Positions 36,001 to 51,000 of a stretch of DNA of 64,000 nucleotides are shown one piece after another (the stretch's first letter is position 1; every line of letters starts with the position of its first letter). The notes under the pieces were generated by a model. The model saw only the letters and a program-made list of their open reading frames with translations. It searched no databases and was not told the DNA's origin. The stretch is from Calamus simplicifolius (Eukaryota > Streptophyta > Magnoliopsida > Arecales > Arecaceae): contig UESW01004421.1 of assembly GCA_900491605.1 (NCBI GenBank), positions 478,933-542,932 on the forward strand. Reading direction: 5' to 3'. The translations under genes were made by a program, and so were the position numbers.

Positions 36001-39000
36001 AAGATTTTGGATATGTTGACTGCCTCCTCCTCTAGTAGATTGCCATGGCAGAGGCCCTCTATATGCAGCTGCACGTTTAAAGCCATAAAGGTGCATATTT
36101 ATTTCAATATTTAATTGTTATAATACACACAAACACACACTTTTCTTTTCAGAGATACCCAAAAGTGCAAGCTGGAGAATTACTATACAAATGCAAGATA
36201 AAACTGAAGCAGTAGATTATGTAGGGTATCAGCCAGGGATTGTAGTGGTACATACTGCTCTGTACCAGTCCATACCAAATCATGCCAGCATCGTACTAGT
36301 CCTGGCACACCCCTTAAACCAGTACTGTATGAGAACATATTATTTCACCTCTATTTTGCTAGGCCAGCACCAAGAGGTTCACCATGCATCAATATGGTAC
36401 CATATCACAAGGTACCGACACAGGTAGCTGTGCCAATACCTAAATCCTTGATATTACCTTAGCTGATCAAAGCATGATTCTTCGTAAATCTTTCAGTTAC
36501 CTGAGATAGAAGAGTTGGAATAAAGGCCTTTAAATCAGAAATAGATAAGTTGATAAGACAGGACAGTTTGTCATCCACATCCCAGAAGCTTTCACGCAAT
36601 ACTTGTAACCTCAAGTAGGAAGAATGATTCAAAGGTTTCATATTGGTGTTTCTGAAGGTTCTCTCCATGTCTTCTTTGATAACCTGGTAAAAGTTTCAAA
36701 ATTGAGCAAAATTCATATTGAGCAAGACATGATCATGAGAAATTGGCATTGCATATTCTCTGAAATAGAACAGAAAAAGGAAAAACTAGAATGGTACACT
36801 TCAGATTAGAGGAGGCTATGCAAAGAATGTAGATAAACATACAGGCTATTTCAACTCAACACAAACCCAAGTAAAAAAGTACAGAAAACAGTAAAATTTT
36901 CAGCTAGTGATTTTCGTTTACTTGAATACTGGTGTAGTATTTCTTTCCATGATATTTCTTTATATGCAATATCCTGTGTTGCCGACAGGACACTAGAATG
37001 CTAAAGAAAGTGCTCAGGCAACAAGGTGGAACATCTTCATCAAGCAACTCTTTATTACTCTTATTGTAAATAAAATGACAATGGAAGAGGAAACCCACAA
37101 AATGCATTCTGTGTGAAGTGACAGAAAATTGTTTAGAAAAACTACTTGATTAGAAAGCTAGTTACAGCTAAAAAAATTGAAAGAATGCAGGAAAAAGGAA
37201 ATTCTTGAAAGGGATAAGGATGAATTGGACATAAAGGACAAAAATGGAAAAAATAACATGAATGATCAAATTTCTATAAGTCTTCAAAAATCACATTATA
37301 ATGTTGCAAATAAGCTAGAACCCATAGGCATTTACATGGAACATTCAACAGTCTCAATTTTACTCTCAAGAAAGCAAACTAGTATTGCACTTAAAAACAA
37401 GAACCAACCTATACTAGACAAAACTACCAATACAATTTTTTGATTTTATACATTTCTATACAAACTGCACGTATATCATATTCAAAAGGATTATACTCAC
37501 TATATGGGAGATTCATAGTCATTTATAATTGAAATATAGGACTGTGGCCCGACAAATGGATTCTGTTACATTTTTGCAGCACCCAAACATTGTTCATCTA
37601 TCACAATTTCATGGTATCAGGACTGGAAATCATCATTCTAGACATGTTCTGACAGTTAAAATAACATCTCAAAGGATTGACCAAGTTAGGATTGACCAAG
37701 TTATTGCAGGCCACCATCAGATTCAATAACTGGAAAATTGTTGGAATCTGCCAATGGCTACTGGAAGGAAAGGATGCAGGATCCGTTTCAGACTGGGGAA
37801 TTTAACCTCAAGGAGAATATGACCATAACATTAGGGAATTAGTCTGTTATTATGGTTGTGAAATGCTTCTTGCTATATTTTTAATGGTCTACATATCTCA
37901 AACAGATAAACACCAGGCCACTCATCTTAGGGCCCCCATATCTCCCTAATTCTTTTTCTAAAGAAATGTTTGAGTACTGGGTCAGAAATCATTTTTTAGT
38001 TTTCTGCCATTCTTCTAGCTAATTCACAAAATATCATATTCTTACTGGTTTCTGTTCATTATTGACCACCAAGCCTCACATGCCAACAAGAGATAAATTA
38101 TAAATGAAAAGAAAAATCAGGTAATCTTGCCTCCTATAAAATCAGAGTCACTTGCAAAATTGGGAAGTTATCATTTAATATCTGAGATAAAGGTAGGTTC
38201 TGATAAGATAATGACAATTTGCCATATTTAACTGTTTACGATAAAGAGAGAACTATAATGCTCAAAAATATGTTCTAGGTATTCTTGTATTCACAAATAT
38301 TCTACCTAAGGACTTTTGTGCGAGTACATAGAAGTGTACCAATGATACAAGTTTCCAATGTTTGAGAGTTGATAGTGATCGACAAATTATTTCTCCTACA
38401 ACCATGAAAAAACAATAAATATTCACCACAACTCTAGATAAAAGATTAAACGATTTCCTGAAATCCTTCACTTTGCAATCCAATTTATATATTTTAGGAA
38501 ATTTTGGGGAGAAGGAAGTTATAGGACTTTTAAGTTTTCTACAGCTGGGGCTTGGAAGTGATCAAAGAATGCCTTCTTCTATAACAAGAAAGAATGGATT
38601 TCAATGTCTTTTCTTTCTGCCGGATGTAAACTGTGCTTTCTTAAGCTCAGTTGCCTACATGAACCTAAAATTTTTTAACTCTCGTAATGTGGAAAGTACG
38701 GATGCTTCAAATCACAAGCGATGTTCATATCAATATGTATCAGATATTGATACTGATCAGATACTTCTCTGATACGTGTCCAAAGTATCCTATTTTTTAA
38801 CTTTTTTTTAAAAAAATCCTGATAATTCTTGGACACTCCAGATACTTTCCCAATACCTCCAAATATAAGGGGGAGGGCATTTTCTTTTAATGCTAGCCTT
38901 TTACTACTGAATGGTTATTTTTGCAGCATATGATGTTAGTATTAAAATATGAAGTATGGATACAAGTATATGAATATGACCAATGACTAAATGATGAACT

Positions 39001-42000
39001 TATAAAGTGGATGCTACCAAGCACCAACTCTACGTCTTCAATCCTGAATACTTTATAGAAGAAATCAATAAATCACTTCTCAAAAACGAAAAACAACATC
39101 ATTGATCATTATCCATGGTGTATAAATTGCCCTGAAATTAAAAAATAATTTGATTTAGAGGTCTCTTGCCTATGCATCAAGCGAATACAAAATGAGAAAT
39201 AGCAATATAGCTAATGAAATAAAGTATGTTATATGGTACAGAATTTGCAAATCTAAACTGTTGATTTTAATTCAAATAACTAAAACCATATATAGATCAT
39301 ATTTCAACAGAGTTGGATACTTCTAGACTGAATCAAATGAAGACGTGGAATCATATCATTAAAATATTGCTCATTTTTCATCAATTCAATGCAGGGGTAA
39401 AAGATCTCAAAACTATGTGACTTTTTGTTTCTAGGCATTTTATGCACCATGGATTATATCAAATAGTGTCAATTCCATTTTGAAAGGTTCATCATTGATT
39501 CCAACAAGAAAGCATTCAGGACCAAATGCACTAGAGTACATCCCAACTTCTCTCCATGTGTGTATGTATATCTTCATATAGATATGTGTGTATACATTAT
39601 ACACACATATATACGTATGTATACACATATATGTATATGTATGCATGTGTATGTATATTCATTGGCATATTCTAACCATATCACAACAAACAAGGTCTGT
39701 CATATCTATATCGCCTCATACCCATATCACGTATCTGCAACCGTGCTTCATAGCTCACGGCAAAAACATGGGAGATGCCTCATATATCAAGTTCATAATT
39801 TCACATATGGAATGTCTTGCCCTCATAAATCAGCTCTATAAATCTAACTTTATTTGATATATCAGCCTAACCTCAGTAAAACATAATTGACACAAACATT
39901 TATTTCCAACATAAGTATCCATAACAAAATAGGATAAATAAGCAGAATAAACATAAAAAATTATACATGAATTCCTTTATCTATCTATATTTATAAGCTT
40001 TTGAATGTTGCTATTATCAAAATACCTTAAATCGCTCAACATTTGGAGAGAAGGATCTGGATAATGTCAATATTTTTGATAGTAACAGAGATAATTTGTC
40101 ATTGAAACCATATAGCCTTAACTCTAGCTTGTCGCCAACAATAGATAATGATGTCTCCAGCTTGGCCACACCAGCCTACATAGAAAATAATATGATGATT
40201 AGAAACTAAAATCAAAATAAGCAATAATCTATAAATGCTCGAACATTAATATCAAATTGGGACTATATTAAGATATTCTGAGAATCTGAAAGGTAAATCA
40301 TTCATCCAAATGTAATAACCAAAAGTGTTAAAAGAATTAAAGTTAAAAAATTATGATTAGTTTGCACATATTATGTTTCTTAATATCAGTGTTACACTAT
40401 TTTACATGGACTTAGATTTGGGTGTTATGTGTGCCTGCATGTTCAAACATCATCTCTTTTCAACACCTAAGAAATTCTTGTTACAATTGTGTTTGAGTGA
40501 CATAATAATGTCCATAATTAAGTGTTAGTTGGTGGTAATTTCGGCTATACCAGAGGGTCTAGGTAACAAAGACGTCATGTTTTATACATGAGGATTGATG
40601 ACCTCTTATAAGAGTACAAGTGGGACAGTCATCTCATCTAAGAAATAATGCATTTAAGTCATCTTTTTGTCATGAATGCATGGCATCAGATCACCCATCA
40701 AGCATCAAGCTATTCTTTGAGAACACTATTGATTTGTCAATGGTCAATTGAAAATTCGAAACATTACAATAATCTTAAGCATGCACCAAGCCTACAAGCC
40801 ATCTTGAATACAATATTGGAGTGTTAATTCATGTTGTACCAAAGATGTAGCACACCAATGGATGAAAACATGTTTAAGCCTCTGCAAGAATTGCATGTTT
40901 CTTCTTGAGTATAAACTCGAAGCAATGTCATTCTTGAGCAAGACAATAATGAAACCACACAAATCAACCTAATCGAGTGTCATTCATGATATTTTAAGTC
41001 ATCATGCCTTGATTAGAAAGGATCTAAACAAAGAAAAAATTTAGGGGGCATTTAATAACCCAAATAGGATAAGCATGGTGATCTTAGATCATTGGCAATC
41101 TTCATAACAATCTGATCTGTGGTGATCCTCACCCCAAGGTAATTTGTTCCCTAATGATCTAAGATCACCATGTTTGGTACGACAAATGCTAATAACTAAA
41201 GATCCTTGATGATCTAAGCTCATTGTGTTTGGTATACCATGGAAATTCTGAAACATTGACCATAAAATACCAAAATTATCTCTGATTAGTTAACCTCTCT
41301 TTACCTTAAAAAATAACTATCCCTAATATATTTTGCGGGTAGCATAATAATTTATCATTATTTTATATTATCTATTATCATAATGTGTAGATTAATATAT
41401 AATATTGTTTTTATAATATTATATATGGTATAACATTATTATATTCTACAATAATTATATTATAAAATTATATAATATTATAATCATTCTAATATTGTAA
41501 TCATATTATTATAATATGATGATATTATATATTATTATAACATCATCACTATATCATCTTATAATATTAAATTATATTCTATTAATATGAAAATAATATC
41601 AAGCATATTTTTAATATGGATGAAGAGCATTTTGGTTTCTAAATTTTAAGTCAAGATTACTGCTTAGGGGTGATCTTGGATACCCAACCTTATGAACGAT
41701 TATGGTATCACTAAGTTGGGTAATGATTTCAGATGTCAAGATGATCTGAGATCGCTACCATGTAGAATCACTAAGGTGCAACCAAATATTGTAATCCCAT
41801 CACCTCCAGCTGGACCACTGATGATCCTAGATAGATTATCCCATACTAAATGCTCCTGCAGATCATAGGCTCAAATAAAGAAATGATAACCATCTATAAT
41901 AAGAAAAACCAAGATGGCCAAATATACAAATTTTCAAACAAGAACTCAAAATAAGTAAATTTTGATTAGAAGCAATTACTGCAACATGTTTAACACCATT

Positions 42001-45000
42001 AACAACTGCATTATGTCAAGGTACTTAAAACATGTTCACTAATACAAACACAAACCAAATGATCTCAAGTTATGACTTCTAGAATCTGGCTTGCTATTGA
42101 ATAGGTGAGCAGAATTCCAATGGAAATCTTAATCTTGAACCTAGCAAAACTCATAGTAGCAAACTATTTTAAGCCTAAAAGCTACATCAATTAACTTGTC
42201 TCAGAGATAATGAGAGAGAAATAGTAGACATCATCTCATTGTCTATTTGTGGATATGCAAGCTAAAAGGACAACTATAAGGAGCCGATTGCTTCATGGAT
42301 TGAAAAATTCCATCCTGCCACCATATTACCAGGCATATGATTCCTGAATTTTAAATACCTAAGCATATAGGATGCCCCTACTTAGTTCGCACAATAATCG
42401 GACTATAAATTACTATGTATCTCGCATTGACATGTTTGGTTGACAAACCAGCTTACCGGAATTCAGGTGAAAAATATGTTAAAATTTCAACATTATCCCT
42501 ATTTTGTAGAGTGAATAGAAATCAAAGTAGAGCAATATTTTCAAATATAATAATTATATATAAGGTAAACTTGGCTATACTCGAATATAGCTAAGTCTAG
42601 ATCCGATCACCTCCCCCATCCTTGGATCTACATAGTTCATAAAACCTAAAGCTGAAAAAAGTGAAAGGTAGGATGGCTTCGGGATTCATATGAATCCAAG
42701 GGTGAGGAAGCTGACCAAATCCTAAATTTGGCTACATTCAAATGCAGCGAAGTCTACCCCATTATATATTATATAAAATATATAATAATTAATTATACTA
42801 TTACTTTTTATAATGATATAAATAGCATAATAATTAATTATACTATTTTATACAATATGGTACAAATTATTCTTATTAATATTATAAAATACATAATTAA
42901 TAAAGAAATAGAATATATTATAAATATATATATATAGTTATTATAATTATATATTATAAAAATATATATATTATATTTTAGTATAAATAATTCTTTTATA
43001 AAATTAAATTTTCATAAATATAATATACATAATATTATTATAAGTAATTTACTATAACTATTTAATAAAATTAAATATTACAGAATATTATTATTAATAA
43101 TAAGTATAATAATTAATACTTGTATTATCATAATAATAGCTATATATTTATTATATTAACAAAGTAAATGCAATATAAAATAATTTTGTAATATTACTAC
43201 AATAATAATAATTGAATAATATTATTAAATTATATTAATTATAGGATAAATTTAATGTTGGGAAAAGGCTTAGATGAGTTGAGTTGTATAGGATAAATTT
43301 AATATTATATTATATATTATATTACACAATTTAAATTGTTATTAAATTAAATATTTATAAATATAATATACATAATATTATAAGTAAATGATTATTTTAA
43401 CTATTTAATAAAATTAATTATTGCAAAATTATTATTATTAACATTTATAATATTGTATAATATTGATATATAATATTATCATAATAATAATAACTATATG
43501 TATTTATTATATTAACCAAAATGTTAATGTTATATATAAATAAAATATATATTATATTCATAATATATACTATTTGTTATGTTACAAAGTAAATACAATA
43601 TAAAATAATTATGTAATAACATTACAACAACAATAATAATTAATAATATTATTAAATTATATTAATTATAGGAAATTTTAATATTATATGTATTATATTA
43701 CACAATATTAAATTTTATCAATGTGTTAGTATAAAATTAATATAATAATAATAATAATAATATAAATATAAATATAGTTATATTGAAATAATAAATTATT
43801 ATATATAATTTGACATAACATTTTTATATTTAATATTATATAATAAAAAATTGATTAAAGTTTTAATATAACATACTATATTATAAAAACTTATAATATT
43901 AATTATATATGTTTCATAAGAACCTTTATATATGATTACTATACAACTCAACTCAACTCAACTCAAAGCCTTCTCCCAACATATATGATTACTATATAAT
44001 TATATAATTTATAAGTTACTTAAGGGCAATTTCAGTTAAAAAAAGAAAAAAAAAGATTTTCATTTACGAGCAATCTCAAATTACCTATCTCTTTGGAATC
44101 AAATTTCTACATTTTTGTTGCAGTCTGGTTGTAAAGACAACGTTCAATACCCATTAAGATACCTGGATGTCTTATCAAAGTGGTAGGATTGTCACCATCA
44201 GATTGCTAGAAATCTACAAAGATTTCACGAACCAATCACCCCCTAAAAGCTCAAAATCAAAGACTAACTTCTTGAAATAAAATTCAAAATTTCACTTTAT
44301 TACTGAATCAGGTTTGCAGAAGATTCCATCAATTGGGCAGTGGTGTTTCACCATACGAAACTTGGATTCACAGCAAGTGTTTTCTTACAGATATGAAGAT
44401 GTTTTTCTAATCGATCTTCTCCACTGCAGTAAAAGGCCCTTCTGGGAATAGTCAATGACAACTTATCCTATAAGAAATATATGCCATCAACTTGCAAGAA
44501 ATATTCTAATACTTGAAAACAATTTAAATGAATGAAAAGACAACAACATCTCTATTTGTATAATATTCATTAATTAATAAAGTTGTGCAAAGCTAACACT
44601 TCTAATAAACTGGTCTCATCAAGTTACCCTCAAAGAGAGAAAACTCATGCAAATCCAGTTATAACCTCTCCTTTGATGCTGTTAGTGAATCCAAAAATAA
44701 AAATTCAAGAAACCTCAACTAAGACCAATCATAAATCCTTAACACAAATCTATCAAATCCCAACAAGGGCCTAGAGCTATTTAAGTCCTATTCAAAACCA
44801 AATTAATAGCCATGAGCTCAAATTAACCAACATATGTGGTCCCGCATCAGTATGTCTTTAATATAAGCAGGGTATAAATCATTTGAAGGTATATGTGGGT
44901 ATCACCTGGTTTCGTAACTATGATATGCAACACTCCTCTTTCCACAGAAAGGGATTGGGTTAAAAAAAAAAAAGAAAATAAAATCAACATCATTACAAAT

Positions 45001-48000
45001 TAGTTACCCTCAAGTACAATGCAAATCCTAGGATAAGTTCACGTAAAATGAATGATAAAAGATATGCCGATGATGTATATTACTGATACAAAATCTCGTT
45101 TAACTCATCTTTAAGAAGATTTACAAACAGCTCTGTCAACACGCAATTCTTTACACTGCTGTATCCATCTTCACAGTAATCAAGAAGTATGTGTTTGCTC
45201 GAGGAACATTAAATGTTGAGTCAATCTTGTACCAAATCTTCATCAATGGTTGGTTCACAATGCATTTTGGATGGCTAGTATTTAATAAACATCTTGATAT
45301 GTTAGCATTGCGGAGAGCAAAGTCACGAGGAATGAACTCATTCTTCACAGGCAAATGTAGATGTTGACTTATTTCAGGAGGATTGCCCCAAAGTTGAGTA
45401 AAGATGGTGAAATGTCCTCTTCAATGTACCGAGACCCAAACCATGGTTCATACTGAACAACTGCAATTGACAAAGAAATATTCAACATCAGGTTATATAT
45501 TCTTTCTTATTTCAAAGGTTCAAAACGTACTTTCATCACTCCCCATCTGTAATTAACGCAAGCCAGCTGACAGAGATATACTACAGACTGTTGTCATGAT
45601 TTTATTATGCTATTGCCTCAAGATATCTTTGAGGCAACACAAAGCACTTCTTGTGCCAAGGGGACCTTGTTCTCACGTAACCATGAGGTTAGAAGATGTG
45701 TGAAAATATGACTCCATGTAAGCATCAACATATAATTTTTTTATCTCTAGGCATTTTATGTAACATAGATCATGCAACAGCATGGATCTCTCTCTCTCTC
45801 TCTCTCACAATAGAAACTTATAATTCCAATCCATGTATGCACATAAGATCTAGTGAAACAATCACACAAGAAAATTCTAGTAGGCTAAAATAGCATTCAA
45901 TGTCAAGCAGCTGAATGATCAGTGCTGGTGAAAATTACCTTCTGAATGCTTATCAAAGACCTAGTCAGTATGTCAATCCTCATGTTTCTGGGGTGAAAAA
46001 GCTCAGAATATGTTCCACCAATTCTGGATCCCACTGTTCAAAAGCATAGTCTCCATAAATAATGTGCTCTTCTGAATACAACAGCAAATTCTCTGCAGCA
46101 AAAGGTCACTTGGTGAGAGAGAGAAGATGAGGAAGAGTAATGATCAGTGACAGATGTATGTGACAGGAGTATGTGAGAATCAAATACCACCTAATGTTAG
46201 GTACCACGCTACATGTTCCTACCTGTGATGTTAATATTTTATAGGCAAACCATCCAAACAATAAACATAGAGATTATTTCCACTGCATGAATGAATCATA
46301 TTCCTAATGAGAAAATACACAGTTTAAAGACAACCTACTTAGGGGAAAAGAATTTAGAACAATCGAACTATTGTTTCCAGTAGATCTACATGTTATGGCT
46401 GGTCAGCACTAAATTTAAACTTGAAATCGTCTAACAGCTCCAAAGTTAGCTGGTTATCACTAAAATCAGTTCATTTACCATGAATTTTATCGGAGTAACT
46501 GAAGAAATAATGAAAGGAAAACCTGCAAGTTCTGCTGCATAATCATCCTGAGGTTGCTCTTCAGCAAATCTGAACTCCATATTCCCGATATCTTGGAGTT
46601 CCTTAAATATCCATTCTTGTGGAGTAGATTGATGCAATAACTTAATGTATTGATATACAAACCCGATAGCCTCATGAAGCTGCCAAAAATTGCATTATAT
46701 GAGAGAAGATCTTGGCCAATATAAACAATACAATATAAATTAGTTCATAAAGCAATCCCAAATGAATATCAAAGAGGAAATGAAATTTCAGGTGTTCAAA
46801 CCACAAGTACGTATATAAATCTACCAACCTAAGCATCTTTTGGTTGCAAGGAAATTTGTAGAAAAGAAAAAAACACAAAAAAAATTTCCTGAAAAAAGCC
46901 TTCCAGTTGCTCTGTTTGCTGGAAATTTGGCATCTTAAAAATAAAGCGAGAAAAATTTGCTTCTGATTCATGGAAAGTTGAACTACATGTTTTTTTGAAA
47001 ATCTTCAGCAGAGAACAAAACATGGAACTTCTCAGCCTTTTCTAAAAGCTTTCCCCCATATTCACAAGTTTTACAGTGACCAAACAACCAGAAAAATCAA
47101 CTTTCAGTAATCAGTTCTTCAACATTCTTTTCCTGGGAGCCAAATAGAAGCCAATTGTTATTAACAGCGTATAATAAGAAGGGAGAAAGCAATGAACACA
47201 AATGGTTTCCATGCGAATAACAAGTCTGAAAGATAAGATGAATAAATAAGAGTTCCTTTCATTGAAACAGAAAATGGTTGATTATAAGTAAGGAGAGATT
47301 AGCAAGAAAGGATTGTATAGAAATCAGCGATCAGACAAATTTAGTTGAAATGCATAATAAATTTATCAACTATAATATTGCACGACTTCATAACACTAGG
47401 CAAAAAAGAAAGTACATGAAAACAAATTGAGTGTGACAAATAAAATATTAAAATAGATGTGTGGTAAAACTAGGAAAGATAGATTAAGAAAGAAGTATAT
47501 TAGAGAAGCTATAGAAATTATACAAATTAAAGACAAAGTGATGAAAAATCGTTTTGAGTGGTATAGGCATGTACAACAAAGATCTGAAAAAGGCTTTTGT
47601 AAGAATTAGTATTTTAGTTTCCATGAAAGGTTCTAAGACAAGAAGGAAAAGACATAGATTAACATGAATGAAGGTTGTAAGGAAAGATATGGAGAAACTT
47701 GAAATAATATCAATGATGGCCCCAGACAGGGATACTTAGCAAAAAAGGATCCATAAAGCCATCTCCAAATAATTAGGAAAAGGCTAGATGATCATGATTA
47801 TGACGCACAAACCTTACCAGTGTTTGTTAGAAAAATCAGATTTGATTTCTGCACTAGTAAAATTTTCCTAAGCCACAGACTCCCTTCTGTAGAGTAGAGT
47901 TTTTCATTCAATAATATGCATGTCATCTGGATAGATGGAGAAGACAGCAGAGCAGAATGGCATCTTGTAAATCACATAACGATTGTAAGTATGCGATTAG

Positions 48001-51000
48001 ACACTTAGCAGAGATGACTAGAGATAAAGTGCCAAGCTAGAATCTAATATTGAAAAATACCAAAAACTTTTGAAATTTTTGAAGTTCAGTCATTAACAGG
48101 GATGCTATCTTCGTGGAACTTATATATCATTCCTCATTTGCACATGAATGTTATGTTATTCATTGTATTATAGATATTGGTTTGCCCAAGTACAGTTCAT
48201 GCTTATCCCAAAATATATTGAAATGTCAACCATGGCAAGATATTAAAATATTGTAGTTGATGAAAACTTGATCAAATGATTGAAATATACCATTTCTAAT
48301 CCTGCATCAGTAAGGTATAAAGACATGCCAAAAATGTAAGCAATTGAAGAACGGGTCATCCCTTGATCACCAACGCCAGCAGATAATGAAGTCACCCATC
48401 CTTTAGCTTTCAAGAAATAAAGTAAGCTCCCCCTTCCCTCTGAAAATTAATATTTTTTGATTAGTTTACATACATTTAAGCATAGCAAAATTCAACTATC
48501 AAGCAGATGCAGGCTAGAAAAATCCTTATTAAGTCTACAATGAGAAAAGACTAATAATAATAAAGTGTATACTATTTCATGTCAATTAAAGTTTTACAAT
48601 AAGTATCATTTGTAAATGACACAATAAAGGCAGGATAAATAGCATAAGTGCTTTACACAACATTGTTCTGATTATCACAAAGAAGTTATGAAAGGCATCA
48701 CTATAAAGTAATGTCAGATCGCCAGAAAGGACATCCTAAGTATCCAGATATAATAGGCTATATGCTGAGTTAATACCTCTTGAAAATCATAGAAACCTAA
48801 AGAGAGAGTGAAAACTACTATAGAACAGTAATCTGAACCACAATTTGTCATACGGGATACCCTCAAACTTGCTTTAATGAACACTGATCTGAACAAGATT
48901 AACTTAAGTTGTTCCACACCTCGTAGTTAGCAGAAAACCCTCTTTCTCATACACTAATTGGTTGTCGACTAAATCTCATGTTATTAATCTAATCCCAAAT
49001 TTCTACCAAGTTGTCCCCGTCTAAACTAATTAAACAAAAGGTCCATTCCACAATTGAATTGAAGTTTCCCTTCCAAATATCACAAAGCACACAAGCCTCT
49101 AATAATAGCTTTTTTAACAATCATTTGAGCAAGCAAAAATTATATATACCTCCAAATGTCTTTTTTTTTTTTGGCTACATAGTGCAGATAACAATCTAGT
49201 TTTACTTGATAGATCCTTAGCATGTGACTTTTATATGCAAAATTTAAACTTTATTGCAAGAGTGACATATTAACTACTTCCAAGAACAATTAATGCATGA
49301 CAAATAGCACACAAGGCCATCAAAACCAAAGAGCACAATAAGTATGAGCTACCAATTTATATTAAAAACAAGAACATATGGCATGTGATAACAGAAAGTG
49401 TTTCTGTTTCTTCTTTACCAGCAATGGTCCCCATGAAAAGAAACACTGAAGCAGTATAGAAGTAGAATTGGGTAAGTTATCTCTTCCTGCTGAAAAACTT
49501 CATGCTGCAATATATGTTCAAGTGAATGGAAAGGGAGATTATGGTCACAGTCACAGCAATTTATTCTAAAGGAGCAGAGCAGAAGCTATGCCACTACCTA
49601 GCAAGTATTGTTAATTTTAAGCATTAGGCATCAAAATCCTATTACATCCATCGAATGATTTAAAACTACAGTGACTTGGTAGGAAGCAATGATAACTTGA
49701 AATTAAAATAATTGTAATCCAATCACATTCATTGCCAGGCATAGAAGTATCTTAAGAACATGAAATATCTTACCATGGCCCATGACATGTGCTAAGTAAT
49801 CTTCTGGTTTCTTCAGATATTTTTCATGAAGACAAGGCAATTTCCATGTTAATTTCAATATATGAACATCTTTAACTGCCTCTAACCTGTAAACTTTACC
49901 CTCTTTCCAGATAGGGCTATCAATCTTAGCACTCAACGTTAAAAGAGGCCCCATTTTGACATTGCTAAAGAGCTCCACCACCCAACCCTCTAGGATGTCA
50001 AGGGGCTCTGCAACAAAGAAGAACAGAAACGTCATCTAAACGATTGGCAATACTAGTAGTTTCAGAAAGCACTGCTGTTACTCATCAGTTTGATTTCCAT
50101 CCAGAAGCCATGGTTATTGGTGATACCAAATTCAAAATTTCAACTAATAAATGAAGCATTAGCATGGAAACATGCATTTCAACCTCACCTCCCCCAATCA
50201 CAACTAGCTTCATCATTCCCCCATGATAATGTTCTCTGTGCATCTGCAAGATCTCTTCTCGCAGATTGATACCATTTTCCATAGCATCAATCAAGCTTTT
50301 TTATTTCCTGCAAATGGGATAGTGCCAAATACTGTGAGTTGGAACAAAAATAAACTGCGTGAGATGGACCATGCTGACAAGCATACCCCAAAAGAATCTG
50401 TTAAAAGGATGACCAGGAAGAGATGTATGGCAATGAAGTTGAAGAAGACGACAGCTATCACTTTGCAATACTTGATTGAATTCTATATCAGAATCATTTT
50501 CACCAAATCACCAAATAAATCAGCTCAGAATATAAAGTAAGCATAATAAAGCTAAAAATGAAGGCTCACAAACATAATCAATTATTTAGCTACCTGAATC
50601 AACAGCTAATACCTCGCGTTCCATGGCTTCAGCCTTAACTAATGGTGATATAAAGAATTGAGAAAATCTGCCAAAACAAAATTAGTCAACAAAGGCATGC
50701 CCATATACATTTATAAGTTGTATGATTGGAACGAACAGGTTAAAGATTTGATAGATGGAAGAATGATAACAGAAACATACAGGAGTACTACATCATCAAA
50801 TGAACATAAATCAAAAATAGATGTAAAAGCACCACATCTTTAATGAATATGTCGTACATATAAAAGCAGTTACCTTTTTAAGGCTCCCTTAAGAAACTCC
50901 CGATTGACCTCAAAGTGATAGCAGGTGTGCTCGGTTTCAGTGTAAGCATTTGATGAACCACCATGCTTGGACAAGTAACGATCATACTAGAAAACAGAAG

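Larger units (their letters stand above)
42755..43980. repeat. Very AT-rich stretch with duplicated blocks
   Basis: About 1.2 kb of almost pure A/T in nardilysin intron 12. Larger blocks recur: 'aaatataatatacataatatta' style segments and 'taatattattaaattatatt' appear near 43010-43250 and 43340-43700. This suggests an internal segmental duplication. Two micro-insertions of RTE 3' ends interrupt it. No coding content. Confidence 0.6.

Noticed and set aside
39440..39857. His/Tyr/Ile-rich frames on both strands
   Set aside because: Translations of a smaller microsatellite inside a nardilysin intron.
50189..50307. Nardilysin-like gene as a true pseudogene
   Set aside because: All breaks are single-base homopolymer losses with intact splice sites and motifs; sequence error is more likely, though not proven.
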